A stretch of 28,094 nucleotides of DNA from JASFEQ01 sp050122535 (GTDB lineage Bacteria > Desulfobacterota > DSM-4660 > Desulfatiglandales > HGW-15), in NCBI GenBank assembly GCA_050122535.1, contig JASFIT010000008.1, positions 1-28,094 on the forward strand, read 5' to 3'. Below are positions 1 to 8,070 of this stretch, in pieces. The notes under the pieces were generated by a model that made no database searches, had not been told where the DNA came from, and worked only from the letters and a program-made list of their open reading frames with translations. Both the position numbers and the translations under genes were made by a program. Within the stretch, counting starts at the first letter, position 1, and every line of letters begins with the position of its first letter.

Positions 1-112
1 ATCCCCCGCAGGTACCACATTGAAAGCACTGATGAACCTTTTGGCCGCTCAGTCTCTCCAGTTTCTCAAGGAAGTCTTTATCAACTGTTTTTGGTGAAAT
101 TTTTATGGGCAT
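1..112 (-). CDS. HdrC-like 4Fe-4S protein, 5' end only (cut by window edge)
   Basis: An ATG at 112 (reading leftwards) opens a frame that continues past base 1; 37 codons are visible. A GGGGGA ribosome-binding site lies a few bases upstream. The peptide starts MPIKISPKTVDKDF and reaches a cysteine cluster, QCFQCGTCGG, at residues 28-37. C-x2-C-x2-C followed by glycines is how the first [4Fe-4S] motif of heterodisulfide reductase subunit C (HdrC) and related electron-transfer proteins begins. A TTGACA/TATATT promoter sits about 100 bases upstream on the same strand. The gene diverges from tsaA. HdrC is a family-level guess from one motif; a QmoC-type or other dicluster ferredoxin would start similarly. 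Confidence 0.6.
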   Translation of the reverse strand, partial: MPIKISPKTVDKDFLEKLERLSGQKVHQCFQCGTCGG

Positions 113-208
113 GTTTTCCCCCAATGCCTAAACAGGTGCGTATTTTACCCTGTCTTTTGTGCTGATTTTGATGTTGGGTGGAAGGTTAGGTCATTATGTG
201 GGCGTGGC

Positions 209-238
209 AATATAAAAAAAGGCCCAGCAATTTGTCAA
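209..238 (-). promoter_or_regulatory. Sigma-70-type promoter for the left-edge HdrC-like gene
   Basis: On the minus strand TTGACA (238-233) is followed after 18 bases by TATATT (214-209). The predicted transcript would start near 202 and carry a leader of about 90 bases before the ATG at 112. Seen by eye only. Confidence 0.45.
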
Positions 239-401
239 TCAAAACGACGTACCATAACATAAGATAGCTTTCAATTGTAGGTTTTTCAAGTGAAAGCAAC
301 GGGATTCACAAATGGTGTACGCCATTTACATCAAAGCCGGATTAGGTTATGAGTCGGGACATTGGAACACATCTAAAACCGAGGGAAAGAGGGAATAAGG
401 A

Positions 402-890
402 ATGAATGCAATAGAATTCACATTCAGGGCAATAGGAGTCCTCAGGACGCCTTACAGATCAAAAAGTGGGGTGCCCATCCAGGGTATCTTTGATCCTGAG
501 TCAAAAGGAAGGGCAGAAATTTTTGAACAATACGTATCCGGGCTTAAGGATATTGAAGGGTTTTCACATCTGATCCTACTCTACGTCTTTCATCAATCTG
601 ACGGCTACGATCTGATCTGTAAGCCCTACATGGAGAACCAGCTTCATGGGGTTTTTTCGATTCGGGCCCCGAAACGGCCAAATCCCATTGGATTCTCGGT
701 CGTTCGTCTGGTTAGGAGGGAAGGAAGTGTCCTTTATCTGGCTGAAGTAGATATGCTGGATGAGACACCGCTGTTGGACATCAAGCCCTTTGTCCCAAAA
801 TTCGATCATAGGGAAAATGTCCGGGTAGGATGGATGAAAGGGAAGTTTCGAGATATGAAAGGGACACCCGTTTCCGATAATCGATTTTGA
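402..890 (+). CDS. tsaA: TsaA/TrmO-family (UPF0066) tRNA methyltransferase
   Basis: The 162-residue protein is a single TsaA-like beta-barrel domain. Family signatures are visible: the N-terminal IGVLRTPY stretch, RAPKRPNPIGFSVVRL in the middle (about residues 89-104; RPNPIG is the hallmark), and DETPLLDIKPFVP about 30 residues later. In E. coli TrmO this fold uses S-adenosylmethionine to N6-methylate threonylcarbamoyladenosine-37 of tRNA-Thr. The E. coli protein is longer, with an extra C-terminal domain absent here; short versions are common and their substrate is less certain. The start follows an AGGGAATAAGGA purine stretch. The gene stands alone, with no functional link to the dsr genes downstream. 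Confidence 0.85.
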   Translation: MNAIEFTFRAIGVLRTPYRSKSGVPIQGIFDPESKGRAEIFEQYVSGLKDIEGFSHLILLYVFHQSDGYDLICKPYMENQLHGVFSIRAPKRPNPIGFSVVRLVRREGSVLYLAEVDMLDETPLLDIKPFVPKFDHRENVRVGWMKGKFRDMKGTPVSDNRF

Positions 891-921
891 GAAAAAATTC
901 ACAGAAAACCAATTTAGGCGA

Positions 922-950
922 TTGACAACCAAATTTTAATCACCTATGGT
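922..950 (+). promoter_or_regulatory. Upstream promoter candidate (P1) of the dsr cluster
   Basis: TTGACA at 922-927 and TATGGT at 945-950 are separated by 17 bases. The -10 matches the consensus at only four of six positions. The imperfect palindrome at 952-975 would lie over the start point, which makes the pair look like a regulated promoter. Confidence 0.35.
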
Positions 951-951
951 A

Positions 952-975
952 AGCGAAATATACTAAAATATTCGC
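952..975. promoter_or_regulatory. Imperfect palindrome, possible operator before the dsr cluster
   Basis: AGCGAAATAT and ATATTCGCT form inverted arms (one extra A in the left arm) around a 5-base spacer. It lies just downstream of the P1 -10 box, where a repressor would block initiation. No factor can be named. Confidence 0.3.
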
Positions 976-1020
976 TATTTCTTGGGCCTAAATACAGCAT
1001 CTGAGTCAAAGCGTTTTTTC

Positions 1021-1049
1021 TTGACACGCTATCGCAATTTGTCTATATT
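1021..1049 (+). promoter_or_regulatory. Main promoter candidate (P2) of the dsr cluster
   Basis: A perfect TTGACA at 1021-1026 and TATATT (five of six) at 1044-1049 have the optimal 17-base spacing. The predicted start is near 1056, giving a leader of about 70 bases before the RsbRD-N gene at 1125. This is one of the best promoter matches in the window. Confidence 0.55.
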
Positions 1050-1124
1050 CCGCCCCCAAAACAAAGGGGAGTTCTCGCGGATCAAGAATTTTTATTTTAG
1101 ACATTTTCATAACTTACGTTATCA

Positions 1125-1670
1125 ATGAAACTGGAAAAGCTCTTATCAGAAAAAGGCCCCTCCATTCTGGGCAAGTGGCTCAAATTGATCCTGGAGAGCT
1201 ATCCCGCCGATACCCAAAGGTTCCTGAAGAAACAGAGGGACCCATTCGCCAATCCCATACGTCACACCATTTCCAATGAGATAGAAAATATTTACAAGGA
1301 ACTCCTGAAAGGAGTGGATCGAGAAAGGGTCTCTCCTTTTTTGGACAGAATTATCCGAATCCGGGCTGTTCAGGATTTCTCCCCCTCTCTGGCTATAGCC
1401 TTTATTTTCCAACTGAAAAAGGTCATCCGGGATGAACTGGAGAAGGAGATTCGAGAACACCAGCTCTCTGATGATTTGTCCGTTTTTGAGTGCAAGATCG
1501 ATGACCTTGCTCTTTTCACCTTCGATATCTACATGAAGTGCAGGGAAAAAATTTACGCACTCAGTGCAAATGAAGCGAGGAATCAGGTATATAGACTGCT
1601 CCAGAAAAAAGGTCTCATGACCGAGATCCCTGAGTGGGAGCCGCCCCTCACGGAAAGCAACAACTCATAG
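1125..1670 (+). CDS. RsbRD N-terminal-domain protein preceding dsrM
   Basis: The 181-residue protein is probably soluble and all-helical, with no cysteine cluster or membrane segment. It matches the RsbRD N-terminal domain family I recall from sulfate reducers: an opening LLSEKGPSILGKWLKLILES, then YPADTQRFL and DPFANPIRHTI near residues 26-48, and RIIRIRAVQDFSP near residue 75. The domain is named after the globin-like sensor part of RsbR-type stressosome proteins, but no STAS domain follows here. Such proteins are often found next to dsrMKJOP, and a regulatory or assembly role has been presumed, not shown. The stop is 40 bases before dsrM, so co-transcription is likely. No good ribosome-binding site precedes the ATG. 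Confidence 0.75.
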   Translation: MKLEKLLSEKGPSILGKWLKLILESYPADTQRFLKKQRDPFANPIRHTISNEIENIYKELLKGVDRERVSPFLDRIIRIRAVQDFSPSLAIAFIFQLKKVIRDELEKEIREHQLSDDLSVFECKIDDLALFTFDIYMKCREKIYALSANEARNQVYRLLQKKGLMTEIPEWEPPLTESNNS

Positions 1671-1710
1671 AATCGCTAGGCGATTCCCCTAATTGACGAG
1701 GTGAGCGTAT

Positions 1711-2817
1711 ATGAACTTCATTGTAAGCATCGTGGTCTCTGGTTTTATCGTCACAGTTCTTGTCTTGATCCCCCTGGTGGGGGTTTGGGCGTTCGATATG
1801 CGTGTGCTCTTCGGCATCGTCATACCATATCTCGCCTTCCTTACCTTCTTTGTGGGGATCATCTATCGCGTCATCGGTTGGGCACGCTCGCCTGTCCCTT
1901 TCCGGATCCCCACCACTGCAGGCCAGCAGAAAACCCTGCCATGGATCAAACACAGCAAACTTGATAATCCCTCAAACACGATCGGTGTGATAGGCAGGAT
2001 GATCTTTGAAGTGCTCACCTTTCGCTCCCTTTTCCGGAACACGAGGATGGAATTCAGGGGAGGCCCGAGGATTGGCTATGAGTGGGAAAAATGGCTCTGG
2101 TTATTTGCCCTCATGTTTCACTATTCCTTTCTGGTGGTGGTGATTCGACACCTGAGGTTCTTCACCGAGCCCATACCCGGTTTTGTGCAGTTCGTTGGTT
2201 ACATGGATAGTTTCATGCAAATAGGTGTGGTTCCATTTTCGGGATTCGGGTTGCCGGCTCTGATGCTGAGCGGTTTCGCATTACTCGGGGGTGTAACCCT
2301 TCTCTTCCTCAGAAGACTACTCTTATCTCAGATGCGTTACATCTCGCTCCCAGCCGACTATTTTCCCCTGTTTCTGATCACGGGGATCGCCATTACAGGT
2401 ATCCTTATGAGGTATCTGCTCAAAGTGGACGTGGTCAGTGTGAAGGAACTGACCCTTAGCTTAGTCAGTTTTAAGCCCAAGTCCCCTGAAGGCATCGGGG
2501 TCCTCTTTTACATTCATCTCTTTCTTGTGAGTGCACTTGTCGCCTATTTCCCCTTCAGTAAGCTCATGCATATGGGGGGAATCTTTCTCAGTCCCACGCG
2601 AAACCTCTCCAACAACAACCGCGTTGTGCGGCACATCAACCCCTGGAATTATCCCGTGAAAACGCATACGTATGATGAGTACGAAGAGGAATTCAGGGAC
2701 AAAATGGTGGAAGCGGAGATCGCTGTAGAAAAAATGCCTGAAACGCCGGCTGAAGAAGAGGCTGCCCCGGCAGAAGAAGGAGAGGCTGAAGCAGAAGAAA
2801 AAGGAGAAAAGGAGTAG
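1711..2817 (+). CDS. dsrM: DsrM, membrane cytochrome b of the DsrMKJOP complex
   Basis: DsrM is the NarI-like diheme cytochrome b that exchanges electrons between menaquinone and DsrK. The 368-residue protein shows six hydrophobic segments, at about residues 3-27, 32-55, 128-149, 180-204, 217-236 and 260-286. Histidines within or beside them (H136, H146, H269, H287) are candidate heme ligands. The loop between segments 2 and 3 is charged. The last 40 residues form a Glu/Ala/Lys-rich tail that looks disordered and extends beyond the conserved fold. The start has a good GAGGTGA site. Its stop is two bases before the dsrK start. Identity is firm from the gene order M-K-J-O-P. Confidence 0.92.
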   Translation: MNFIVSIVVSGFIVTVLVLIPLVGVWAFDMRVLFGIVIPYLAFLTFFVGIIYRVIGWARSPVPFRIPTTAGQQKTLPWIKHSKLDNPSNTIGVIGRMIFEVLTFRSLFRNTRMEFRGGPRIGYEWEKWLWLFALMFHYSFLVVVIRHLRFFTEPIPGFVQFVGYMDSFMQIGVVPFSGFGLPALMLSGFALLGGVTLLFLRRLLLSQMRYISLPADYFPLFLITGIAITGILMRYLLKVDVVSVKELTLSLVSFKPKSPEGIGVLFYIHLFLVSALVAYFPFSKLMHMGGIFLSPTRNLSNNNRVVRHINPWNYPVKTHTYDEYEEEFRDKMVEAEIAVEKMPETPAEEEAAPAEEGEAEAEEKGEKE

Positions 2818-2819
2818 TT

Positions 2820-4451
2820 ATGTCAGACGTTCCCACACCAGAAGAATTGGCAAAGATTGATCACCGCCCTCCTATATGGAAGGGATGGATGTACACCCCT
2901 CCGGAGATCAAAGCGGGAATTGCCTGCTATGGTTCAAAGCCCAAGAATCTAGAATATGTAGGCATGCCCAACCCGCGGGAGTGGTCCCCCTTTGATGAGG
3001 ACTGGAAACTGCCCGAGAACTGGAAAGAGATCGTCCTGGAGGGTCTTAGGGAGAGGCTTGACAGATTCAGGTCCCTGAGGATCTTCATGGACATCTGCGT
3101 CAGGTGCGGCGCCTGTGCCGATAAATGTCACTTTTTCATAGGCGGGGGCGATCCGAAGAACATGCCGGTTCTCCGGGCAGAGCTCTTGAGATCCGTCTAT
3201 CGAAAGGAATTCACCACGGCAGGAAAGATCCTTGGCATGTTCGCAGGGGCAAGGGCATTGACCTATGATGTGCTCAAGGAGTGGTGGTCCTATTTCTTCC
3301 AGTGCACTGAATGTCGCCGATGTTCCCTTTTCTGCCCTTACGGGATTGATACGGCTGAAATCACCATCATAGGAAGAGAACTTCTCAATCTTCTCGGTTT
3401 GAGCACCGATTGGGTCTCTGCCCCCGTGGCCAATTCCTACAGGACAGGAAATCACTTGGGCATACAGCCCCATGCGTACAAGGATATGATCGACTTCTTT
3501 GTGGAGGACATTGAGGAGATCACAGGGATTAAGATGGAGCCAAGTTTAAACAGGAAAGGGGCTGAGATCCTATTCATTACCCCTTCTGGCGATGTCTTTG
3601 CCGATCCCGGCACGTATACCGCCATGGGATATATTATCCTATTCCATTATCTGGAGAGTCTCGGGCTGGACATCACTTGGAGCACGTACGCCTCTGAGGG
3701 CGGGAATTTCGGATTCTTCACCTCACACGAGATGATGAAGAGGCTCAATGCCAAGATGTACGCTGAGGCGAAGCGACTGGGCGTGAAATGGATCCTCGGA
3801 GGGGAGTGCGGTCATATGTGGAGGATCATCAATCAGTACATGGACACCATGAATGGCCCCGCGGATTTCCTTGAAGAACCCGTCTCTCCCATAACTGGGA
3901 CCAGGTTTGAGAATGCAAAATCCACAAAGATGACTCATATCACAGAATTCACGGCCGATCTCATCAAAAACGGCAAACTGAATCTGGATCCGAGTCGAAA
4001 CGATAATCTGGTGGTCACCTTCCATGACTCCTGTAACAATGCAAGGGGCATGGGTATATTTGAAGAACCGCGGTATGTGATCAAGAACGTGTGCAACAAC
4101 TACTATGAGATGCCGGAGAATACCATCAGGGAGCAGACCTTCTGTTGCGGCAGCGGAGCGGGGCTGAATGCAGGAGAAGATATGGAACTCAGGATGCGCG
4201 GCGGCCTGCCAAGGGCCAATGCGGTAAAGTATGTCCACGAAAAACATGGCGTAAATATGCTCGCCTGTATTTGTGCGATAGATCGGGCTGCCCTACCACC
4301 TCTGATGGAATACTGGGTTCCGGAGGTAGATGTCACCGGCATTCATGAGATGGTGGGCAATGCCCTGATTCTTGAGGGCGAGAAAGAGAGGGAGACAGAT
4401 CTACGCGGTGAACCCCTCCCAGGCAAGGAGGAAGAAGAGGATGCTGTATGA
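2820..4451 (+). CDS. dsrK: DsrK, HdrD-like iron-sulfur subunit of DsrMKJOP
   Basis: DsrK is the cytoplasmic catalytic-type subunit, related to heterodisulfide reductase HdrD; its proposed partner is the DsrC trisulfide made by dissimilatory sulfite reductase. Two [4Fe-4S] motifs are visible, at C93-C96-C99-C103 and C162-C165-C168-C172. The C-terminal half carries the CCG-type region: GGEC at C330, HDSC at C405, CCG at 442-444 and C483/C485, which fits the HdrD-type special cluster. The 543-residue length is normal. An AAAGGAG site precedes the ATG, and the 3' end overlaps dsrJ by 11 bases, indicating translational coupling. The last 25 residues are acidic. Confidence 0.95.
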   Translation: MSDVPTPEELAKIDHRPPIWKGWMYTPPEIKAGIACYGSKPKNLEYVGMPNPREWSPFDEDWKLPENWKEIVLEGLRERLDRFRSLRIFMDICVRCGACADKCHFFIGGGDPKNMPVLRAELLRSVYRKEFTTAGKILGMFAGARALTYDVLKEWWSYFFQCTECRRCSLFCPYGIDTAEITIIGRELLNLLGLSTDWVSAPVANSYRTGNHLGIQPHAYKDMIDFFVEDIEEITGIKMEPSLNRKGAEILFITPSGDVFADPGTYTAMGYIILFHYLESLGLDITWSTYASEGGNFGFFTSHEMMKRLNAKMYAEAKRLGVKWILGGECGHMWRIINQYMDTMNGPADFLEEPVSPITGTRFENAKSTKMTHITEFTADLIKNGKLNLDPSRNDNLVVTFHDSCNNARGMGIFEEPRYVIKNVCNNYYEMPENTIREQTFCCGSGAGLNAGEDMELRMRGGLPRANAVKYVHEKHGVNMLACICAIDRAALPPLMEYWVPEVDVTGIHEMVGNALILEGEKERETDLRGEPLPGKEEEEDAV

Positions 4452-4833
4452 TGGATGGAAGATCATTGTAGGACTGATAATAGGCATCGGTCTGCTTTCA
4501 TACCCCTTCTGGCCGACTGCAGGTAAGTTGGGCGCCAAGACGCCTGAGCCGGAGCTCACGGCCAAGGCCAAGGAGGCCAAAGAGTGTGTTGAGCCCAAGT
4601 CATATATAAAGAACCAACACATGAAATTGCTGGACGAGTGGCGGCAGGAGTCCGTCCGGGACGCCAACAGGGTCTACAAGAGCAGCACGGGCAAGATATA
4701 CGACAAGAGTCTTCAAAATACATGCATGGAATGCCATTCAAACAAGAGCAAGTTCTGTGACCAGTGCCATAACTATGCGGGAGTCGACCCGTTCTGCTGG
4801 GAGTGCCACATTGAACCCAAGGAGAAGACGTAA
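4441..4833 (+). CDS. dsrJ: DsrJ, periplasmic triheme cytochrome c
   Basis: The ATG at 4441 is chosen because AAGGAGG precedes it and the peptide then opens MLYDGWKIIVG, directly before an uncleaved signal anchor (residues 7-24). The 130-residue protein has three CxxCH heme sites, at 95-99, 106-110 and 119-123. DsrJ hemes are known to include one with unusual His/Cys ligation; C49, in KECVEP followed by a conserved NQHM segment, is the likely distal ligand. It acts on the periplasmic side of the DsrMKJOP complex. The start overlaps the dsrK end, and its stop shares one base with the dsrO ATG. Confidence 0.93.
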   Translation: MLYDGWKIIVGLIIGIGLLSYPFWPTAGKLGAKTPEPELTAKAKEAKECVEPKSYIKNQHMKLLDEWRQESVRDANRVYKSSTGKIYDKSLQNTCMECHSNKSKFCDQCHNYAGVDPFCWECHIEPKEKT

Positions 4834-5702
4834 TGGCCATGAACAGAAGAGAATTTTTGAAGATTGCTGGGTTTTCCACCCTTTTGGGGCTTGGAGGCAA
4901 AGCGGCCTTTGAACTGCTGGCCCCGGGTGAAATTGAGGCCGCCATGGAAGAGATTCCTCTCACAGCGGGGAAGAAATGGGGAATGGTGGTGGATATGACC
5001 AAGATGAATGATGAGATTATGGATAAGGCCATCAAGGCCTGCCATCGTATCCACAATGTCCCCAAGGTTGCAAACCCGAAGCAGGAGATCAAATGGATCT
5101 GGAAAGAGACCTATGAGCATACCTTTCCTGGCCAACACCATGAATACCCGGCTGAGGCGTATCACGGCAGAAACTTCATCCTGCTTTGCAATCACTGCAC
5201 CAACCCGCCCTGTTGCAGGGTATGCCCCACAGCGGCCACATGGAAGCGGGAACAGGATGGCGTGGTTATGATGGATCAGCACCGGTGCATCGGATGTCGA
5301 TTCTGCATGGCCGCATGTCCTTTTGGGGCTAGGAGTTTCAATTACGGCGATCCGCGAAAGGCTCCCGAAGAACTAAACCCAGGATTTCCAACCGATATGA
5401 CCTACCCCACGAGGAGCAAAGGGGTGGTGGAAAAATGTAATCTGTGCGCGGAGAGACTGGCAAAGGGTCAGATCCCGGCATGTGTGGAGGTGGCCAACAA
5501 GATAAAGGAAGGTGCCTTGTCCTTTGGTGACTTGGCAGACAGAGACTCAGAGATTAGGGAAGTTCTCCGTGGACACTATACCATTCGACGGAAACCCGAA
5601 CTGGGGACAGGGCCTAACGTGTATTATATAGTATTAGGATCCCCCACCCAGACCCTCCCCCTGAGGGGGAGGGCAGGGAGGGGGTGGAGGTGGTTATGTT
5701 AG
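4833..5702 (+). CDS. dsrO: DsrO, periplasmic ferredoxin-like subunit with repeat-derived C-terminus
   Basis: DsrO carries electrons between DsrJ and DsrP in the periplasm. A Tat signal is evident at the N-terminus (NRREFLK at residues 4-10, then a hydrophobic stretch). Several [4Fe-4S] cysteine groups follow: CNHCTNPPCCRVCP (119-132), CIGCRFCMAACP (152-163) and CNLC with a downstream CVEV (202-218). The native protein probably ends near residue 268, after PNVYYIVLG. The last 20 or so residues (PTQTLPLRGRAGRG and beyond) come from a GC-rich palindromic repeat at 5653-5673 read in frame. This gives 289 residues and a 7-base overlap with dsrP. Start 4833 has GGAG about 8 bases upstream. Confidence 0.93.
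   Translation: MAMNRREFLKIAGFSTLLGLGGKAAFELLAPGEIEAAMEEIPLTAGKKWGMVVDMTKMNDEIMDKAIKACHRIHNVPKVANPKQEIKWIWKETYEHTFPGQHHEYPAEAYHGRNFILLCNHCTNPPCCRVCPTAATWKREQDGVVMMDQHRCIGCRFCMAACPFGARSFNYGDPRKAPEELNPGFPTDMTYPTRSKGVVEKCNLCAERLAKGQIPACVEVANKIKEGALSFGDLADRDSEIREVLRGHYTIRRKPELGTGPNVYYIVLGSPTQTLPLRGRAGRGWRWLC
5653..5673. repeat. GC-rich palindromic repeat at the dsrO/dsrP junction
   Basis: CCCTCCCCC and GGGGGAGGG form a perfect 9-bp stem around TGA. The flanking CCCACCCAGA and GCAGGGAGG extend the look of a dispersed intergenic repeat. Related C/G-rich hairpins lie near 8293-8338 and 27869-27889. Here it lies inside the end of dsrO and contributes the purine-rich stretch used as the dsrP ribosome-binding region. 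Confidence 0.7.
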
Positions 5703-6856
5703 AGAAGGCAATAAGAGGAAGTCAGACTTACTGGGGATGGCTCATATTCTTGCTCCTCGTGATCGGGGTGGGTGCTGGCAACTTTATTTACCAATTTTTT
5801 GAAGGCTTGAAAATCACGGGCATGAGCAGGGATGTGTCTTGGGGTTTGTATATTGCTCAGTTCACCTACTTGGTGGGTGTGGCAGCCTCGGGCGTGATGG
5901 TTGTCTTGCCCTACTACATACACGATTACAAAGCCTTTGGCCGGATTACCATTTTGGGCGAGTTTATGGCTATTGCCGCCGTCACCATGTGCATTCTATT
6001 TCTTTGGGTGGACCTGGGTCAGCCCATAAGGGTACTCAATGTAATGCTTTACCCACAACTCAATTCGATCATCTTCTGGGATATGGTCGTGTTGACCGGA
6101 TATCTCATACTGAATGTGCTTATCGGGTGGAACGTACTGAGTGCGGAGCGCAAGGGCATCCATTATCCCAAATGGGTGACACCTCTGATCTATCTCTCCA
6201 TTCCCTGGGCCTTTAGCATCCATACCGTAACCGCTTTCCTCTACCAGGGTCTGCCTGGCAGGCACTTCTGGATGACCGCCATTATGGCAGCCCGCTTTCT
6301 CTCCTCTGCCTTTGCCTCCGGTCCTGCACTTCTTCTTATTATTTGCTTTTTTGTGAGGAGGTTTACAAAATTTGATCCGGGAAAGGAGCAGATGCGTACG
6401 CTGGCCAGCATTGTCACTTACGCTATGATTCTTAACGTATTTTTCTTCTTGCTAGAGCTCTTTACCGCCTTTTACAGCCAGATACCGGGCCATATGGTCC
6501 ACTTCCAGTTCCTTTTTGCTGGACTCGAAGGGCATGGCAGACTCGTTCCCTGGATGTGGGCTGCCGCATTTTTTGCCCTTGTCGCTCTTATCCTCCTGAT
6601 CAATCCCAGTACACGCCGGAAAGAGGATACCATGCTCGTGGGTTGTGCGGCCGTCGTTATCGCCACGTGGATCGATAAAGGGATGGGGCTCGTTATCGGT
6701 GGTTTTACCCCCAATCCCTTTGAAAGGGTCACAGATTACTGGCCCACCGTGCCTGAAGTTCTCATTACTTTGGGGGTTTGGGCGACTGGCTTTTTTATAC
6801 TGACCGTCCTTTTTAAGATAGCTGCCTCAGTTAAGGAGGAAGTGGCTGGATATTAA
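5696..6856 (+). CDS. dsrP: DsrP, NrfD-like membrane quinone-interacting subunit
   Basis: DsrP is an NrfD/PsrC-type integral membrane protein thought to exchange electrons with menaquinone, completing the periplasm-facing DsrJOP module. The 386-residue protein is almost entirely hydrophobic, with about ten helices from WLIFLLLVIGVGAGNFIY near the start to LGVWATGFFILTVLF near the end. Short charged loops separate them. ATG 5696 is preferred to the upstream in-frame GTG at 5684 because GGAGG at 5686-5690 sits five bases before it. It overlaps the repeat-extended dsrO by 7 bases. It is the last gene of the cluster; a terminator follows at 7166. Confidence 0.93.
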   Translation: MLEKAIRGSQTYWGWLIFLLLVIGVGAGNFIYQFFEGLKITGMSRDVSWGLYIAQFTYLVGVAASGVMVVLPYYIHDYKAFGRITILGEFMAIAAVTMCILFLWVDLGQPIRVLNVMLYPQLNSIIFWDMVVLTGYLILNVLIGWNVLSAERKGIHYPKWVTPLIYLSIPWAFSIHTVTAFLYQGLPGRHFWMTAIMAARFLSSAFASGPALLLIICFFVRRFTKFDPGKEQMRTLASIVTYAMILNVFFFLLELFTAFYSQIPGHMVHFQFLFAGLEGHGRLVPWMWAAAFFALVALILLINPSTRRKEDTMLVGCAAVVIATWIDKGMGLVIGGFTPNPFERVTDYWPTVPEVLITLGVWATGFFILTVLFKIAASVKEEVAGY

Positions 6857-7165
6857 ATAGCTTCCATCCAGAAATGGCTCTTTTTCTTCGCGCTCGCTCC
6901 GCTCAGACCCCACCCCTTTGGCGCGGGTCCCCGGTTTCCGCTGAGCGTCGTTCTCCGCGGGTCTCCGCCTGCGACCTACTTAAATGTACGCCTCGGCGAA
7001 AACCCTTGCGTGTCCCGCCGTAGCTTGAAAGCGAAGGCGGATGCGGCCTAGCTCAACAAAAAAATCCCTCATTTCTGAATTGGAAGCCTTAAGACCACTC
7101 AAAGTGATTGATTCTGAATATATGGGTGGGTACTAGCCAGGGCTAAGGCAAGTTGTTGGGATTCG
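6857..7165. other. Intergenic stretch after dsrP; no gene seen, one hairpin
   Basis: No convincing reading frame lies here. The first half is GC-rich, with CCGCGGG-type words, unlike the coding DNA around it. A nested hairpin occurs at 7015-7040: outer arms CCGCC and GGCGG, inner arms GCTT and AAGC. It resembles small dispersed palindromes of the type common between genes in these bacteria. Confidence 0.5.
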
Positions 7166-7199
7166 AAAGGGCTTATTCCGATTCGGAAGGCCCTTTTTT
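7166..7199. terminator. Bidirectional terminator between dsrP and the VOC gene
   Basis: AAAGGGC (7166-7172) pairs with GCCCTTT (7190-7196), and an inner TTCCG/CGGAA stem stacks on it. A run of six T follows on the plus strand, so it best ends the dsr transcript; the minus-strand T run is shorter. Confidence 0.75.
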
Positions 7200-7227
7200 G
7201 ATGCGTAGTTCCGGCTTCTTTCTCATT

Positions 7228-7818
7228 TTACCAGGTTGACTCCTTTCCCTCCACCAGTTGTGTGCCCTCTCCTGGGTAGACATGGCGATCTTTTCGGGGT
7301 GTGGGTTTTCCCACCGTGTGCCATTTGTCAAGGCGCGGATCAGGGCCTTCTTTTGTAATATCAGATGGTGCGGTGTCAACCATTGTTGGCTTCTTACGAA
7401 TGTCAATTCCCTCCACATTGTAACTAAACTCAATGGGTATGCCGTTGGGATCAAAGGCGTATATGGAGTGTATAAAGCCATGATCGATCATCTCAGAGAC
7501 CCAGAATCCAGCAGCCTGGAGTTTGTCATACAATTGCCACAGGTCCTCTTCCGTTTCCACCCCCAGTGAGACATGGTCAAATATGAATGGCCCTTTGACA
7601 GGGCGGCCATGATCTTTTTCTTCTATAGGTTCCGCATGGGGCCACTCAAAAAAGGCGATAAGGTCGTTTTCTGAGATCTCAAAGAAATAGTGTCGGTACC
7701 CTGGCTTTCCAAGCCCAGCCACCAGCCTCATGCCCAACAGGTCGCGCCAGAAGCGAATGGTCTTGTCCATGTCCCCGGTGACCATAGCCAAGTGATTAAT
7801 TCCACTATATTTTATCAT
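7228..7818 (-). CDS. VOC (glyoxalase/bleomycin-resistance/dioxygenase) superfamily protein
   Basis: The 196-residue protein shows the paired beta-alpha-beta-beta-beta modules of the vicinal oxygen chelate fold. Metal-ligand-type residues sit at the usual places: H9 in GINHLAMVTGDMDKTIRFW, H82 in FIFDHVSLGVE and E130 in NGIPIEFSYN. An acidic residue in the IAFFEW strand (near 58) is the fourth candidate. About 50 residues of charged C-terminal tail lie beyond the fold. Start 7818 is preferred to an upstream in-frame start at 7845 because GAGGAAG precedes it and the sequence then opens directly into the first strand. The substrate cannot be told; lyase, dioxygenase and epimerase relatives share this pattern. 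Its minus-strand position isolates it from the dsr genes. Confidence 0.8.
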   Translation of the reverse strand: MIKYSGINHLAMVTGDMDKTIRFWRDLLGMRLVAGLGKPGYRHYFFEISENDLIAFFEWPHAEPIEEKDHGRPVKGPFIFDHVSLGVETEEDLWQLYDKLQAAGFWVSEMIDHGFIHSIYAFDPNGIPIEFSYNVEGIDIRKKPTMVDTAPSDITKEGPDPRLDKWHTVGKPTPRKDRHVYPGEGTQLVEGKESTW

Positions 7819-7933
7819 GAGCTTCCTCAATTTTATGAAAACCAAGTTTCCAGATCAAAATACCCTATTTTGCCCTCCATCGTAATGAGGAAATGGCATC
7901 TGGTCAAGTAAGGAAAAATTTCACAAAAAAGAC

Positions 7934-7962
7934 TTGACACCTCTTATATTACTTTGTTACAT
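7934..7962 (+). promoter_or_regulatory. Possible promoter of the ferredoxin gene
   Basis: TTGACA at 7934-7939 is a perfect -35. The best-placed -10 after 17 bases is only TTACAT, so the match is partial. The leader to 8071 would be about 100 bases. Nothing else recognisable lies in 7846-8070. Confidence 0.35.
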
Positions 7963-8070
7963 AACCCCACCATTGTGTTCAGAGGGCAAAATGTGCTTGC
8001 CCCGTGTCATCATAACTTGTCAAAATTCCTAGTGAAGTTTTAAATTTCAATATAGAGGAGGAAGAAGCAA

